DNA of 13,193 bases from VMCP01 sp964645755 (GCA_964645755.1 CAZYBT010000075.1:1-13193); one strand, 5' to 3'. Counted from the stretch's first letter, positions 1-6,741 are shown. Made by a program: numbers and translations. The notes: a model not told the origin generated them from the sequence alone.

Positions 1-502
1 CTTCCATTTCGAAGTACCGGATATTCATGTGAATGATGGGTACCCTAGGACTGAAGGGATGCAAGACAATGGAAACGCCCGTGGCAAAGAAATTTCCAGA
101 TTCTAGATTTAGTTTATCGGCAATCTTTTTTGGGGTAGGACCATGTACCGCTGAAAAAGCCACTCCTCCTTTTTCGATGATTGTTCCATTTTGAAAAATG
201 CGAGTTTCCCCACCACCACCTTCCGATCGGGTCCAAGCATCTACTTTGAAAGTTCCTTTACCATCACCTGCATGACAGGAGATGCAACTTGTAGCGACAA
301 AAGTAGGTCCGAGACCTGTTTCATTTGTAAACACTTCACTAAATGCCGCATCACCACGAAGAAATTGTTCATTTTGTTCATGTGTCAGACCTGCAATTGG
401 CCCATCCAAAACTTCTGCGTCTTCCGGCGCCTGAGGGATAAGCTTTTTGCAAGACAGAATAATGCAAGACAGTACGAAGATTCCAAGCAAGAATTTATTC
501 AT
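1..502 (-). CDS. Chimeric cytochrome c/di-haem oxidoreductase N-terminus fused to coproporphyrinogen III oxidase (partial)
   Basis: An open minus-strand frame starts with ATG at 502-500 and is still open at the window edge (167 codons seen). Residues 1-18 are a lipoprotein signal with Cys18 (ILSC). Residues 38-82 resemble the start of the di-haem 'thiol oxidoreductase' family: GLT..Q...F..G...F, then GLGPTF and a haem-binding CISCH at 73-77 followed by GDGKG. From about residue 84 the sequence is clearly oxygen-dependent HemF: W90, R92, GGGG 95-98, EKGGV 110-114, FSAVHG 116-121, FFATGVS 138-144, and VPIIHMNIRYFE 154-165 with the presumed catalytic His158. HemF lacks roughly its first 40-50 residues and the oxidoreductase lacks most of its length. 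A cytosolic haem-biosynthesis enzyme behind a lipoprotein signal makes no obvious sense, so a deletion product or assembly chimera is likely. Both halves are recognised with good confidence; the status of the fusion is open. Confidence 0.8.
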   Translation of the reverse strand, partial: MNKFLLGIFVLSCIILSCKKLIPQAPEDAEVLDGPIAGLTHEQNEQFLRGDAAFSEVFTNETGLGPTFVATSCISCHAGDGKGTFKVDAWTRSEGGGGETRIFQNGTIIEKGGVAFSAVHGPTPKKIADKLNLESGNFFATGVSIVLHPFSPRVPIIHMNIRYFEME

Positions 503-523
503 AAGATATTTTTTAGGTAAATA

Positions 524-531
524 TAATTTTG
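524..531 (+). promoter_or_regulatory. Possible -7 promoter element for the DtxR-type regulator
   Basis: TAATTTTG matches the Bacteroidota -7 consensus TAnnTTTG and lies 50 bp before the regulator's ATG. A clear -33 TTG partner is not evident and the region is extremely AT-rich, so a chance match is possible. If it is used, the 557-570 palindrome would lie just downstream of the transcription start, where a bound repressor could block elongation. Confidence 0.35.
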
Positions 532-556
532 TTTTAAGTAAAAAATAATTATATTT

Positions 557-570
557 TTAGGCTTGCCTAA
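557..570. promoter_or_regulatory. DtxR/MntR-type operator palindrome
   Basis: TTAGGC-TT-GCCTAA is a perfect dyad (6-bp arms, 2-bp centre). It resembles the TTAGG...CCTAA core of DtxR/IdeR boxes and lies 10 bp upstream of the ATG of a DtxR-family gene, in the gap shared with the divergent cytochrome-like gene (54 bp from that ATG). Autoregulation plus control of the divergent gene is the simplest reading. The palindrome overlaps a possible TTG start at 563, which argues for ATG 581 as the real start. A TTAGGTAA half-like motif lies at 513-520. Confidence 0.65.
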
Positions 571-580
571 TAATGTATAT

Positions 581-1240
581 ATGAATGATCGAACCATAGA
601 GAATTACTTGAAAAATATTTACCACCTTTCTCAGGGTAATTCTATTTTAGTATCAAATAAACAAATTGCTTTGACAATGGGTATAAGTCCTGCATCTGTA
701 ACTGAAGCAATTCGCAAATTATCTAAAGCAGAATTTATAATCTATGAAAAGTCCTATGGCATAAGGCTGACTTCAGAAGGTTTGATAAATTCTTTGTCCA
801 TCATTCGTCGCCACCGTTTGTGGGAGACTTTTCTTGTCAATGAGATGGGTTTTGGTTGGGAGGAGGTACATGAAATCGCCGAAGAATTGGAGCATGTGAA
901 AAACGATAAATTGATCAATAAATTAGCAGAGATATTAAATAATCCCGTATTTGATCCTCACGGAGATCCAATTCCAGATGAAAAAGGAAATATTCAAAAA
1001 AGTAATTTCATCAAACTTTCTGAATGTGAAGAAAGAATGCACTATGAAATTATGGGGGTGACTGACCACTCGTTTACATTTTTGAAATATTTAGAAAAAC
1101 AACAATTACTTATAGGAGTAAAATTAACAGTGAAAACTATTGAAGAATTTGATCACTCAATTATAATTGATTGTAGAAAAAAAGAAATATCAATTAGTCT
1201 TAAAGTCGCTGAGAATATTATTGTTCAGGAAAGCAACTAA
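581..1240 (+). CDS. DtxR/MntR-family metal-dependent transcriptional regulator
   Basis: A 219-aa protein with the three-part DtxR layout: winged helix-turn-helix at about residues 1-75 (SPASVTEAIRKL 36-47 as recognition region, YEKSYGIRLTSEG as wing), metal-binding and dimerisation helices at about 76-145, and a C-terminal FeoA/SH3-like domain at about 150-219. Metal-ligand positions are visible: H78, E82 and H97 match the ancillary site of DtxR (H79, E83, H98), and E101, E104, H105 match C102, E105, H106, with Glu replacing the Cys as in Mn-responsive MntR. The MntR Asp8 position is Asn8. The frame is open to TTG 563, but ATG 581 fits the family N-terminus and leaves the operator palindrome outside the gene. 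It should repress targets when loaded with Mn(II) or Fe(II). Its stop codon overlaps that of the convergent HMA gene. The family call is firm; the metal is uncertain. Confidence 0.9.
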   Translation: MNDRTIENYLKNIYHLSQGNSILVSNKQIALTMGISPASVTEAIRKLSKAEFIIYEKSYGIRLTSEGLINSLSIIRRHRLWETFLVNEMGFGWEEVHEIAEELEHVKNDKLINKLAEILNNPVFDPHGDPIPDEKGNIQKSNFIKLSECEERMHYEIMGVTDHSFTFLKYLEKQQLLIGVKLTVKTIEEFDHSIIIDCRKKEISISLKVAENIIVQESN

Positions 1241-1566
1241 TCTTTTTTCTTGCAACAGTTGTCTAATTTATCATAAGCGTTTGGATCAGCAGGTAAATTG
1301 TCTGCTGCGAATCCTAATTTTGTGATTTCAACTTTTATTGTATCAACGGTTATCTTTTTTGAATTGTATTTAACGATAATTGTCTTGTCTTTTTCATTGA
1401 ATTCAATCGATTTGATGCCTTTGACGTAAGATAATTCGGTTTCCATTTTCCCTGCACAGAACTCACATTCTTTGCAATGGTCGCAATAAGTATATGTCTT
1501 TAATATAACTTTTTGTGATTTTGACTGCGCAAACATCATGTTTGACAGAAATATGAAGCTTAACAC
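1237..1566 (-). CDS. Small periplasmic heavy-metal-associated (HMA-like) protein
   Basis: A 109-aa protein if started at the GTG at 1566-1564. Residues 1-14 form a hydrophobic signal-like segment ending MMFAQ, suggesting export. The mature part is one ferredoxin-like HMA domain of the Bacteroidota variety: Cys/His-rich loop C28-x-H30-C31-x-x-C34-x-x-C37 in place of the simple CxxC, then the beta-alpha-beta pattern through about residue 88, and a terminal CC pair (104-105) in a lysine-rich tail. It probably binds a soft or divalent metal in the periplasm as a carrier or sensor for the linked exporters. It is the last gene of the minus-strand run, 14 bp after the DUF3703 gene. The start is doubtful: no ATG precedes the signal segment and the GTG gives a signal without basic residues, although upstream in-frame codons read T-E-K-I-L, like a decayed M-K-K-I-L. 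Confidence 0.75.
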   Translation of the reverse strand: MLSFIFLSNMMFAQSKSQKVILKTYTYCDHCKECEFCAGKMETELSYVKGIKSIEFNEKDKTIIVKYNSKKITVDTIKVEITKLGFAADNLPADPNAYDKLDNCCKKKD

Positions 1567-1580
1567 TAATATTTTTTCAG

Positions 1581-1943
1581 TTAATACTTATCGAGTGTTT
1601 CTCTCAAGTCATCGGGAATTTTCATTGGTTTAATAGGTGAAACATTGGAACCACCAGTATTTCCTAAAGGTATTTCGCCCAGAAATGATTTAATACCTCC
1701 CAATAGCAATCGTGGAAACTGACCGATGATCTCCTTTCCATTTTTTCTTCGAAAAGCAAAGCAAAGCATTTTCCAATGTGTTCTCGAATGTTCTATTGGC
1801 CAAGCTTGACCAAGAATGTGTGCACGTTCCAAGTGTTTCCATGCCGTCAGGAAATCATCTTTTTTTTCCGCTTCTTTTGCCAATTGAAATTCGCTTAACA
1901 CTTCATCGCGCAAACTGGCAGGTATTCTAATATGAATTTTCAT
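1581..1943 (-). CDS. DUF3703 family protein
   Basis: A 120-aa soluble protein with no signal peptide or membrane segment. It carries features I associate with DUF3703: AWKHLERAHILGQ (34-46), H52 and H56 in EHSRTHWKML, a basic FRR patch near 64-66, GNTGGSNV (94-101) and PMKIPDDL (106-113). Members of this family are often found beside mercury, zinc or cadmium resistance genes in Bacteroidota and Proteobacteria, but their biochemical role is not established to my knowledge. The conserved His/Cys-containing helical segment could bind metal (inference). The gene lies 12 bp after the P-type ATPase and 14 bp before the HMA gene, so it is almost surely co-transcribed. Start is ATG at 1943-1941. Confidence 0.8.
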   Translation of the reverse strand: MKIHIRIPASLRDEVLSEFQLAKEAEKKDDFLTAWKHLERAHILGQAWPIEHSRTHWKMLCFAFRRKNGKEIIGQFPRLLLGGIKSFLGEIPLGNTGGSNVSPIKPMKIPDDLRETLDKY

Positions 1944-1955
1944 ATTCTTACTTTT

Positions 1956-3947
1956 TTAAAACTGCATACGTTGTATTCTAACTGCATTCAAAATTGCCAA
2001 CAAAGCTACCCCAACATCCGCAAACACAGCTTCCCACATGGTAGCAATTCCTCCGGCACCTAAAGCAAGAACCATCGCCTTTACACTAAAAGCCAAAATG
2101 ATATTTTGCCAAACTATTTTTTTTGTTTGTTTACCAATGTTTATGGCAATTGGAATTTTACTTGGCATATCGTCTTGGATAACTACGTCGGCGGTTTCTA
2201 TTGTTGCATCGCTTCCAAGTCCACCCATAGCTATTCCTACATCGCTCAAAGCTACGACGGGTGCATCGTTTACACCATCTCCTATAAAAGCAACTGTTTC
2301 GTTTTTGGCTTTGATTTCTTTTACTTTATTGACTTTGTCTTCGGGCAGCAAATCGCCAAATGCATTAGAAATACCAAGTTTTTGTACAACAAAATGTACT
2401 ACAGTACTTTTGTCTCCACTTAGCATTGTAATTTTAATACCGAGTGCTTTTAGTTTATCGATGGTAATTTTTGCATCATCCTTAATTCTGTCAGCAATTG
2501 TGATATAACCGACAAATTTACTGTCGTAAGCAATCGCTATTGTTGTGTAAACTATTGAATTTGGATCAATGTCATATGCAATATAAAATTTATCCATCAA
2601 CTTGAAATTCCCTACCAATATTGCTTTATCATTAATAGTTGCTTTTAAACCGTGGCCGGGTATTTCTTCAACATTTTCCAATTTGATAGTGCTATCAATA
2701 TCGCCGACATATTCATGAATTGCAGTAGCTACAGGGTGAGAACTTTGACTTTCTAAGGCATTGACCATTTTCAAGATTTCTTCTTTATTGAAAGTGGAAT
2801 TTAATTCAACTTCTTGCACTTTAAAAACCCCTTCGGTCATGGTGCCTGTTTTATCCATTACCACATTTTGAACATTTGCTAGGGTATCCAGAAAATTACT
2901 ACCCTTGAATAATATTCCATTTTTACTACCTGCACCAATTCCTCCAAAATATCCCAAAGGAATACTGATAACTAGGGCACACGGACAAGAGATAACTAAG
3001 AAAATTAATGCTCTGTACAGCCATTCGCTGAATTCATAATTTTCTACAAAGAAATAAGGGAATAAAGTGATTAGAATTGCAAGTAGAACAATAATAGGTG
3101 TGTAGATTTTTGCAAATTTTCGTATAAATAATTCGGTTGGTGCTTTTTGAGCAGTAGCATTTTGTACCAATTCTAATATTTTGCTCAATTTACTATCTGT
3201 ATATGCCGTGGTGACTTGTACTTGTGCAACGGTATTGAGATTGATCATTCCCGCCAACACTGTTTCGCCTTTGGCTTTGGTATCAGGTTTACTTTCTCCT
3301 GTAAGGGCTGCAGTATTGAATGAAGCTGAATCTGAAAGAAGCTCGCCATCCAATCCTAATTTTTCACCTGATTTCAATTGGATAATATCGCCAATGTTTA
3401 CCTTTTCAGCTTTTACTATTCTTGCTTGATTGTTCTCAAGAATAGTAACCTCGTCCGGGCGTTGGTCAAGCAAACTTTTGATATTTGCCTTAGCTCGCGA
3501 TACTGCCAAAGATTGAAATACTTCTCCAACTGCATAAAAAAGCATTACGGCTACACCTTCAGGATATTCTTGAATTCCAAACGCTCCGATGGTGGCAATG
3601 CTCATTAAAAAAAATTCGGAAAAAACTTCGCCTTTGCGTATAGCATGAAATGCACTTTTTATTACAGGAAAACCAACTGGTATATAAGCCGCAACGTACC
3701 AAACGATTCTTATCCAGCCACTGAACCAAGATGGAGTAAAAAATGCATCAAATGCAATTGCAGTAAGTAATAACCCAAAACTAATAATTGATGGTAAAAA
3801 CATGTGTAAGATGGATTCGTCTCCACTCGAATGATCGTGACCGGCATGATCTTCCGCTTCTTTATTAATTTTTTCTTCCAACGAACAACAGGTCATTTCA
3901 CCTTGTTCATTGTAGGTATGCTTATGATTTGGGTCCGTGTTTAACAT
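1956..3947 (-). CDS. zntA: Zn/Cd/Pb-exporting P1B-type ATPase
   Basis: A 663-aa P-type ATPase that drives Zn(II), Cd(II) or Pb(II) out of the cytoplasm. Signatures in order: TGES at 216-219 (actuator), the metal-selectivity motif CPC 321-323 in the sixth membrane helix, DKTGT with phosphorylated Asp365, the P1B hallmark HP at 404-405, GDGVNDAP 556-563, and in the last helices K623 and D644, matching the conserved Lys and Asp of ZntA-type (P1B-2) pumps rather than Cu pumps. The N-terminus (about 1-45) has no complete HMA domain but carries a CC pair (20-21) and a His/Asp stretch (HAGHDH near 34-39), a likely soft metal-capture tail. Start is ATG at 3947, 20 bp after the peptidase gene, with DUF3703 following after 12 bp, so it sits in a tight operon. 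The family is certain; the exact metal is inferred. Confidence 0.93.
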   Translation of the reverse strand: MLNTDPNHKHTYNEQGEMTCCSLEEKINKEAEDHAGHDHSSGDESILHMFLPSIISFGLLLTAIAFDAFFTPSWFSGWIRIVWYVAAYIPVGFPVIKSAFHAIRKGEVFSEFFLMSIATIGAFGIQEYPEGVAVMLFYAVGEVFQSLAVSRAKANIKSLLDQRPDEVTILENNQARIVKAEKVNIGDIIQLKSGEKLGLDGELLSDSASFNTAALTGESKPDTKAKGETVLAGMINLNTVAQVQVTTAYTDSKLSKILELVQNATAQKAPTELFIRKFAKIYTPIIVLLAILITLFPYFFVENYEFSEWLYRALIFLVISCPCALVISIPLGYFGGIGAGSKNGILFKGSNFLDTLANVQNVVMDKTGTMTEGVFKVQEVELNSTFNKEEILKMVNALESQSSHPVATAIHEYVGDIDSTIKLENVEEIPGHGLKATINDKAILVGNFKLMDKFYIAYDIDPNSIVYTTIAIAYDSKFVGYITIADRIKDDAKITIDKLKALGIKITMLSGDKSTVVHFVVQKLGISNAFGDLLPEDKVNKVKEIKAKNETVAFIGDGVNDAPVVALSDVGIAMGGLGSDATIETADVVIQDDMPSKIPIAINIGKQTKKIVWQNIILAFSVKAMVLALGAGGIATMWEAVFADVGVALLAILNAVRIQRMQF

Positions 3948-3967
3948 GTCAGATTTTTATAAGCGGT

Positions 3968-5143
3968 TTATATTTTTTGAATTTTGAATATTTTGGAATC
4001 GTCTGTTGTAAATAGATGAATAAAATATGTGCCCGCTGAATAGTTGGAAAAGTCAATAACATCTATATTATTAAATGAAGTGGATTTGAGAATTTCTCCA
4101 TAAATATTACTTATTTCAATAGCGATACCCTGAGTTATGGCTTGCTGAAATTTTATTGCCAGGTTAGTTTCAGTCGGATTTGGAAAAACGAGTGAATTCT
4201 TTATTATTTCTTCGATTGTTTGATTTCCACTTTTGTTGTAAGCCAACGTTGAAAAGGTAGCCAAGGCTAATCTTACATTTCTTTCATAATAGGGGATGTT
4301 GAAATTACCCAACGTATCACCCAACGTATGCCAAAAAGGATTGAAATCTCCCTGATACTCTTCACTGATCCCAATAGCCGATAAATTATTAAGCCAAAAT
4401 GGTGAATGATCTGTATTTGGGCTACCTGGATTTACAATTTCAAGATTTAGACCAATATTATATTCTTCATTTACATTTTCAGCAATAGAGGCAAGATTCA
4501 ATGAGTTTGAAACCGGACGAACATGAATTTCCGACTTATTGTCAAAATTACCGTCCCAACCTATCATGTCGAGATTGATGTAACCAAGAAGTGAATCCGA
4601 TTCAAAATTGAAATTACTCGCATAGGCCGAACTGCCAATTAATCCCAACTCTTCTTCGTCCCACAGTGCAAAAATGATCGTATTTGGAAATTGATAGTTA
4701 GATAAAATTCTAGCTGCTTCAATCACAGCCGCTGTACCACTTGCATTGTCATCTGCTCCGGGTGCAACAGCCCCTGTGGGTATATTGTCAAAGTGAGCAC
4801 CAAGTATGCATATTCTATCAGGAAAGATATTGCCGTATTTTATACCAAATAGGTTTTTTCCATTGGCAGAAAATACCATTGAGTCAATTTCTAATCCATA
4901 TTGAGAAAATTGGTCTTTTGACCATTGAAAGGTCTGTTCATTACCAATATTGTTGTAAAGTCTACTTGAAATGATTATCGAATTGCCATTTAAAGTAATT
5001 GGCAGCTCACCACTTAGCTTTTTTACAATGGTAAGAACGGAATCCAAGGAAAAATCGGATAACAGAGTTTTAACTCGGACATCTTGAGAAAATGAAGCAC
5101 AAGAAACAATTGACAGAATAAAGAATATAAATACTAATCTCAC
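3968..5143 (-). CDS. Secreted M28-family zinc aminopeptidase with type IX sorting domain
   Basis: A 391-aa protein with an N-terminal signal (about 1-20, ending SFSQ; an alternative lipobox IVSC ends at Cys15). The M28 catalytic domain spans about 25-305 with all co-catalytic zinc residues visible: H117 (GAHFDN), bridging D131 (GADDNASGT), general base E164 and ligand E165 (WDEEELGL), D192 (NLDMIG) and H246 (TDHSPFW). Residues about 318-391 are a Por-type C-terminal sorting domain (VFPNPT...NIYGE...G.Y....KI), so the enzyme is probably exported by the type IX system and anchored or released at the surface. Start is GTG at 5143-5141; an ATG five bases upstream is out of frame and soon meets a stop. 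It heads the run leading into the zinc ATPase, an unexpected place for a peptidase. The function class is firm; substrate unknown. Confidence 0.9.
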   Translation of the reverse strand: MRLVFIFFILSIVSCASFSQDVRVKTLLSDFSLDSVLTIVKKLSGELPITLNGNSIIISSRLYNNIGNEQTFQWSKDQFSQYGLEIDSMVFSANGKNLFGIKYGNIFPDRICILGAHFDNIPTGAVAPGADDNASGTAAVIEAARILSNYQFPNTIIFALWDEEELGLIGSSAYASNFNFESDSLLGYINLDMIGWDGNFDNKSEIHVRPVSNSLNLASIAENVNEEYNIGLNLEIVNPGSPNTDHSPFWLNNLSAIGISEEYQGDFNPFWHTLGDTLGNFNIPYYERNVRLALATFSTLAYNKSGNQTIEEIIKNSLVFPNPTETNLAIKFQQAITQGIAIEISNIYGEILKSTSFNNIDVIDFSNYSAGTYFIHLFTTDDSKIFKIQKI

Positions 5144-5171
5144 CTCATTTATTCATTACAGATATAAGAAA

Positions 5172-5206
5172 CCGGAACTGAAAAACCATTAGGAAATCAG
5201 TTCCGG
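5172..5206 (-). terminator. Hairpin terminator after the czc/His-rich lipoprotein operon
   Basis: CCGGAACTGA (5172-5181) and TCAGTTCCGG (5197-5206) form a perfect 10-bp stem with a 15-nt loop, in the 94-bp gap between the small His-rich gene and the peptidase gene. On the minus strand the stem is followed by TTTCTTATATCT, a modest T-rich tract. It probably separates the efflux operon from the peptidase-ATPase run, perhaps incompletely. Confidence 0.6.
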
Positions 5207-5237
5207 AACTCATAGCATTATTTAACTTATACTTCGT

Positions 5238-5426
5238 TTAATGTGCGTGGTTTTCGCCTTCGTGATGTTTCTCTTCTCCGTCCTGATGATTATGACCTTC
5301 TTCACCTTCATGATTATGATCATCATCGTGGTGTTCTGTTTTATCATGTTTCGAATCTTCTGAACAACTTGTCATTCCGAAAGTTAATGCTCCAAAAAGG
5401 AGCATGATCAAGCTTGTTTTTTTCAT
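5238..5426 (-). CDS. Small His/acid-rich lipoprotein, putative periplasmic metal buffer
   Basis: A 62-aa protein. Residues 1-20 are a lipoprotein signal with Lys-Lys start and lipobox MTSC (Cys21). The mature part has 42 residues, of which 11 are His and 15 are Asp or Glu, in repeats like GHNH, DDDHNH and KHH, with no hydrophobic core. It should be an unstructured membrane-tethered chain able to bind several Zn, Co, Ni or Cu ions weakly. Coming 40 bp after czcB and just before a hairpin terminator, it appears to be the last gene of the efflux operon, possibly handing metal to CzcB or buffering the periplasm. No family is recognised beyond composition. Start is ATG at 5426. Confidence 0.75.
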   Translation of the reverse strand: MKKTSLIMLLFGALTFGMTSCSEDSKHDKTEHHDDDHNHEGEEGHNHQDGEEKHHEGENHAH

Positions 5427-5466
5427 GTTATTTGTTTTTTATGGTTTATTATTGAAATCCAATTTA

Positions 5467-6732
5467 TTAATGGCCATGTCCACCGCCTCCACCTTCAGAT
5501 TTCAGTAAATGGCTTTGTATGTAATACGCACCTTTAAGTACAATTTGAGCATTTGCAGGAAGAGGTTGTAAAACAGTTACTTGAACATAACCCAATTGTG
5601 TTGTTCCTGTTTTTACTTCGATTCTCTGAAAATGGAAGGTTTCTTCATGCTCTTCTTCTTCATGTCCGTGACCATCATCGTGTGAATGACCAGCTTCAGT
5701 ATCATGCGCTTCCTCTTCTCCTTCATGTTCCTCCAAAATAAAAATGAATTCACGTCCATCTGCTTTTACAACTGCATCAACAGGCAAAGCTTTCACTTTT
5801 TGCGAGCCAATATTTATCAAGGCATTGACATACATTCCTGGAATCAAGGTTTGTTTATCGTTAATGATATCCGCATGCACCGCAACGGATTTTGTTTCAT
5901 TTTCAAAGGCTTTTCCTATGCTAAACACTTTTCCTTTTATTTCAGTATTGTCTTGATTGGTTAAAATAAAATTGATTGTTTGGCCAACTTTTACTTTTTG
6001 TAAATCCTTCTCATAAACCAACAAATCAACATGCATTTTTGAATTATCCACGATACTGAACAATGTTTGTCCAGGTTCTGCGTTGGAACCAATTTTGATA
6101 TTGATTTCAGTTACAAAACCACTAATAGGTGCCGTGATTGACATGGTAGAAGTTGCATTTTCTGAACCGCTTAAATTGAGTGTACTCATTTGTTTTTTCA
6201 GCGAATTGAATCGTGCTTTTTCGATCTCGTAGTCAGATTTTGCCTTTTGCAATGCTTTTTTAGAATTGGCATTACCTTCATTTAAAGTTTTTTGACGATC
6301 ATACTCCAAGGTGTACAATTCAAGATTGCTTTTTGAAGTTAAATAGGCTTCCTGAATCTTGGTAAATTCCATGCTTTCAATGACTGCTAATGTTTGACCT
6401 TCCTTCACAAATTGCCCTTCAATTATGTTGATTTTCTTTATGATTCCAGCCACGAGAACAGAAACATCCGCTTGATTTTGCGGAGGCAGTTTTGTGTATC
6501 CGTTGGCATTCACCACAGCGCTCAAATTCTTCATTTCGAAATCACCCAACAGGATATTAGAGGCATTGTATTGTGCCTGATTAAGTTCAACTTCTTTTAC
6601 AGTTGAATTACTGTGTTCTTCTTCCTTTGTTTCTTCCGGTTTTTCAGTTGACCCACAAGAGGAAATAATAAATGACAAAACAAATATGAGTAGGATTGTC
6701 AATTGGTGCGTTATTTTTCTATTTAATATCAT
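5467..6732 (-). CDS. czcB: CzcB-type efflux periplasmic adaptor (membrane fusion) lipoprotein
   Basis: A 421-aa adaptor that would bridge the inner-membrane RND pump and the outer-membrane channel. A lipoprotein signal ends at Cys26 (ISSC). The order is typical for the family: first lipoyl half-motif (VLVAGIIKKINIIEGQFVKEGQTL, about 92-115), alpha-helical hairpin (about 122-185), second lipoyl half (TAPISGFVTEINIKIGSNAEPGQTL, about 200-224), beta-barrel (about 230-310), and membrane-proximal domain to the end. Unusual are a His/Glu/Asp-rich insertion at about 335-367 and a C-terminal Gly-rich GHGH tail, both plausible metal-binding segments. It starts 9 bp after the czcA-czcC stop and is surely in the same transcript. 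The gene order is A(C)-B rather than C-B-A. Start is ATG at 6732. Confidence 0.92.
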   Translation of the reverse strand: MILNRKITHQLTILLIFVLSFIISSCGSTEKPEETKEEEHSNSTVKEVELNQAQYNASNILLGDFEMKNLSAVVNANGYTKLPPQNQADVSVLVAGIIKKINIIEGQFVKEGQTLAVIESMEFTKIQEAYLTSKSNLELYTLEYDRQKTLNEGNANSKKALQKAKSDYEIEKARFNSLKKQMSTLNLSGSENATSTMSITAPISGFVTEINIKIGSNAEPGQTLFSIVDNSKMHVDLLVYEKDLQKVKVGQTINFILTNQDNTEIKGKVFSIGKAFENETKSVAVHADIINDKQTLIPGMYVNALINIGSQKVKALPVDAVVKADGREFIFILEEHEGEEEAHDTEAGHSHDDGHGHEEEEHEETFHFQRIEVKTGTTQLGYVQVTVLQPLPANAQIVLKGAYYIQSHLLKSEGGGGGHGH

Positions 6733-6741
6733 AATCTTTTC

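Noticed and set aside
191..520. Plus-strand 109-codon open frame
   Set aside because: It is antisense to the clearly recognisable cytochrome/HemF frame and has no protein-like features.
513..520. TTAGGTAA as a second DtxR box
   Set aside because: Only one half-site; no matching CCTAA arm at the right distance.
2038..2508. 156-codon plus-strand frame across the P-type ATPase
   Set aside because: Low-complexity shadow of a gene with all catalytic motifs on the other strand.
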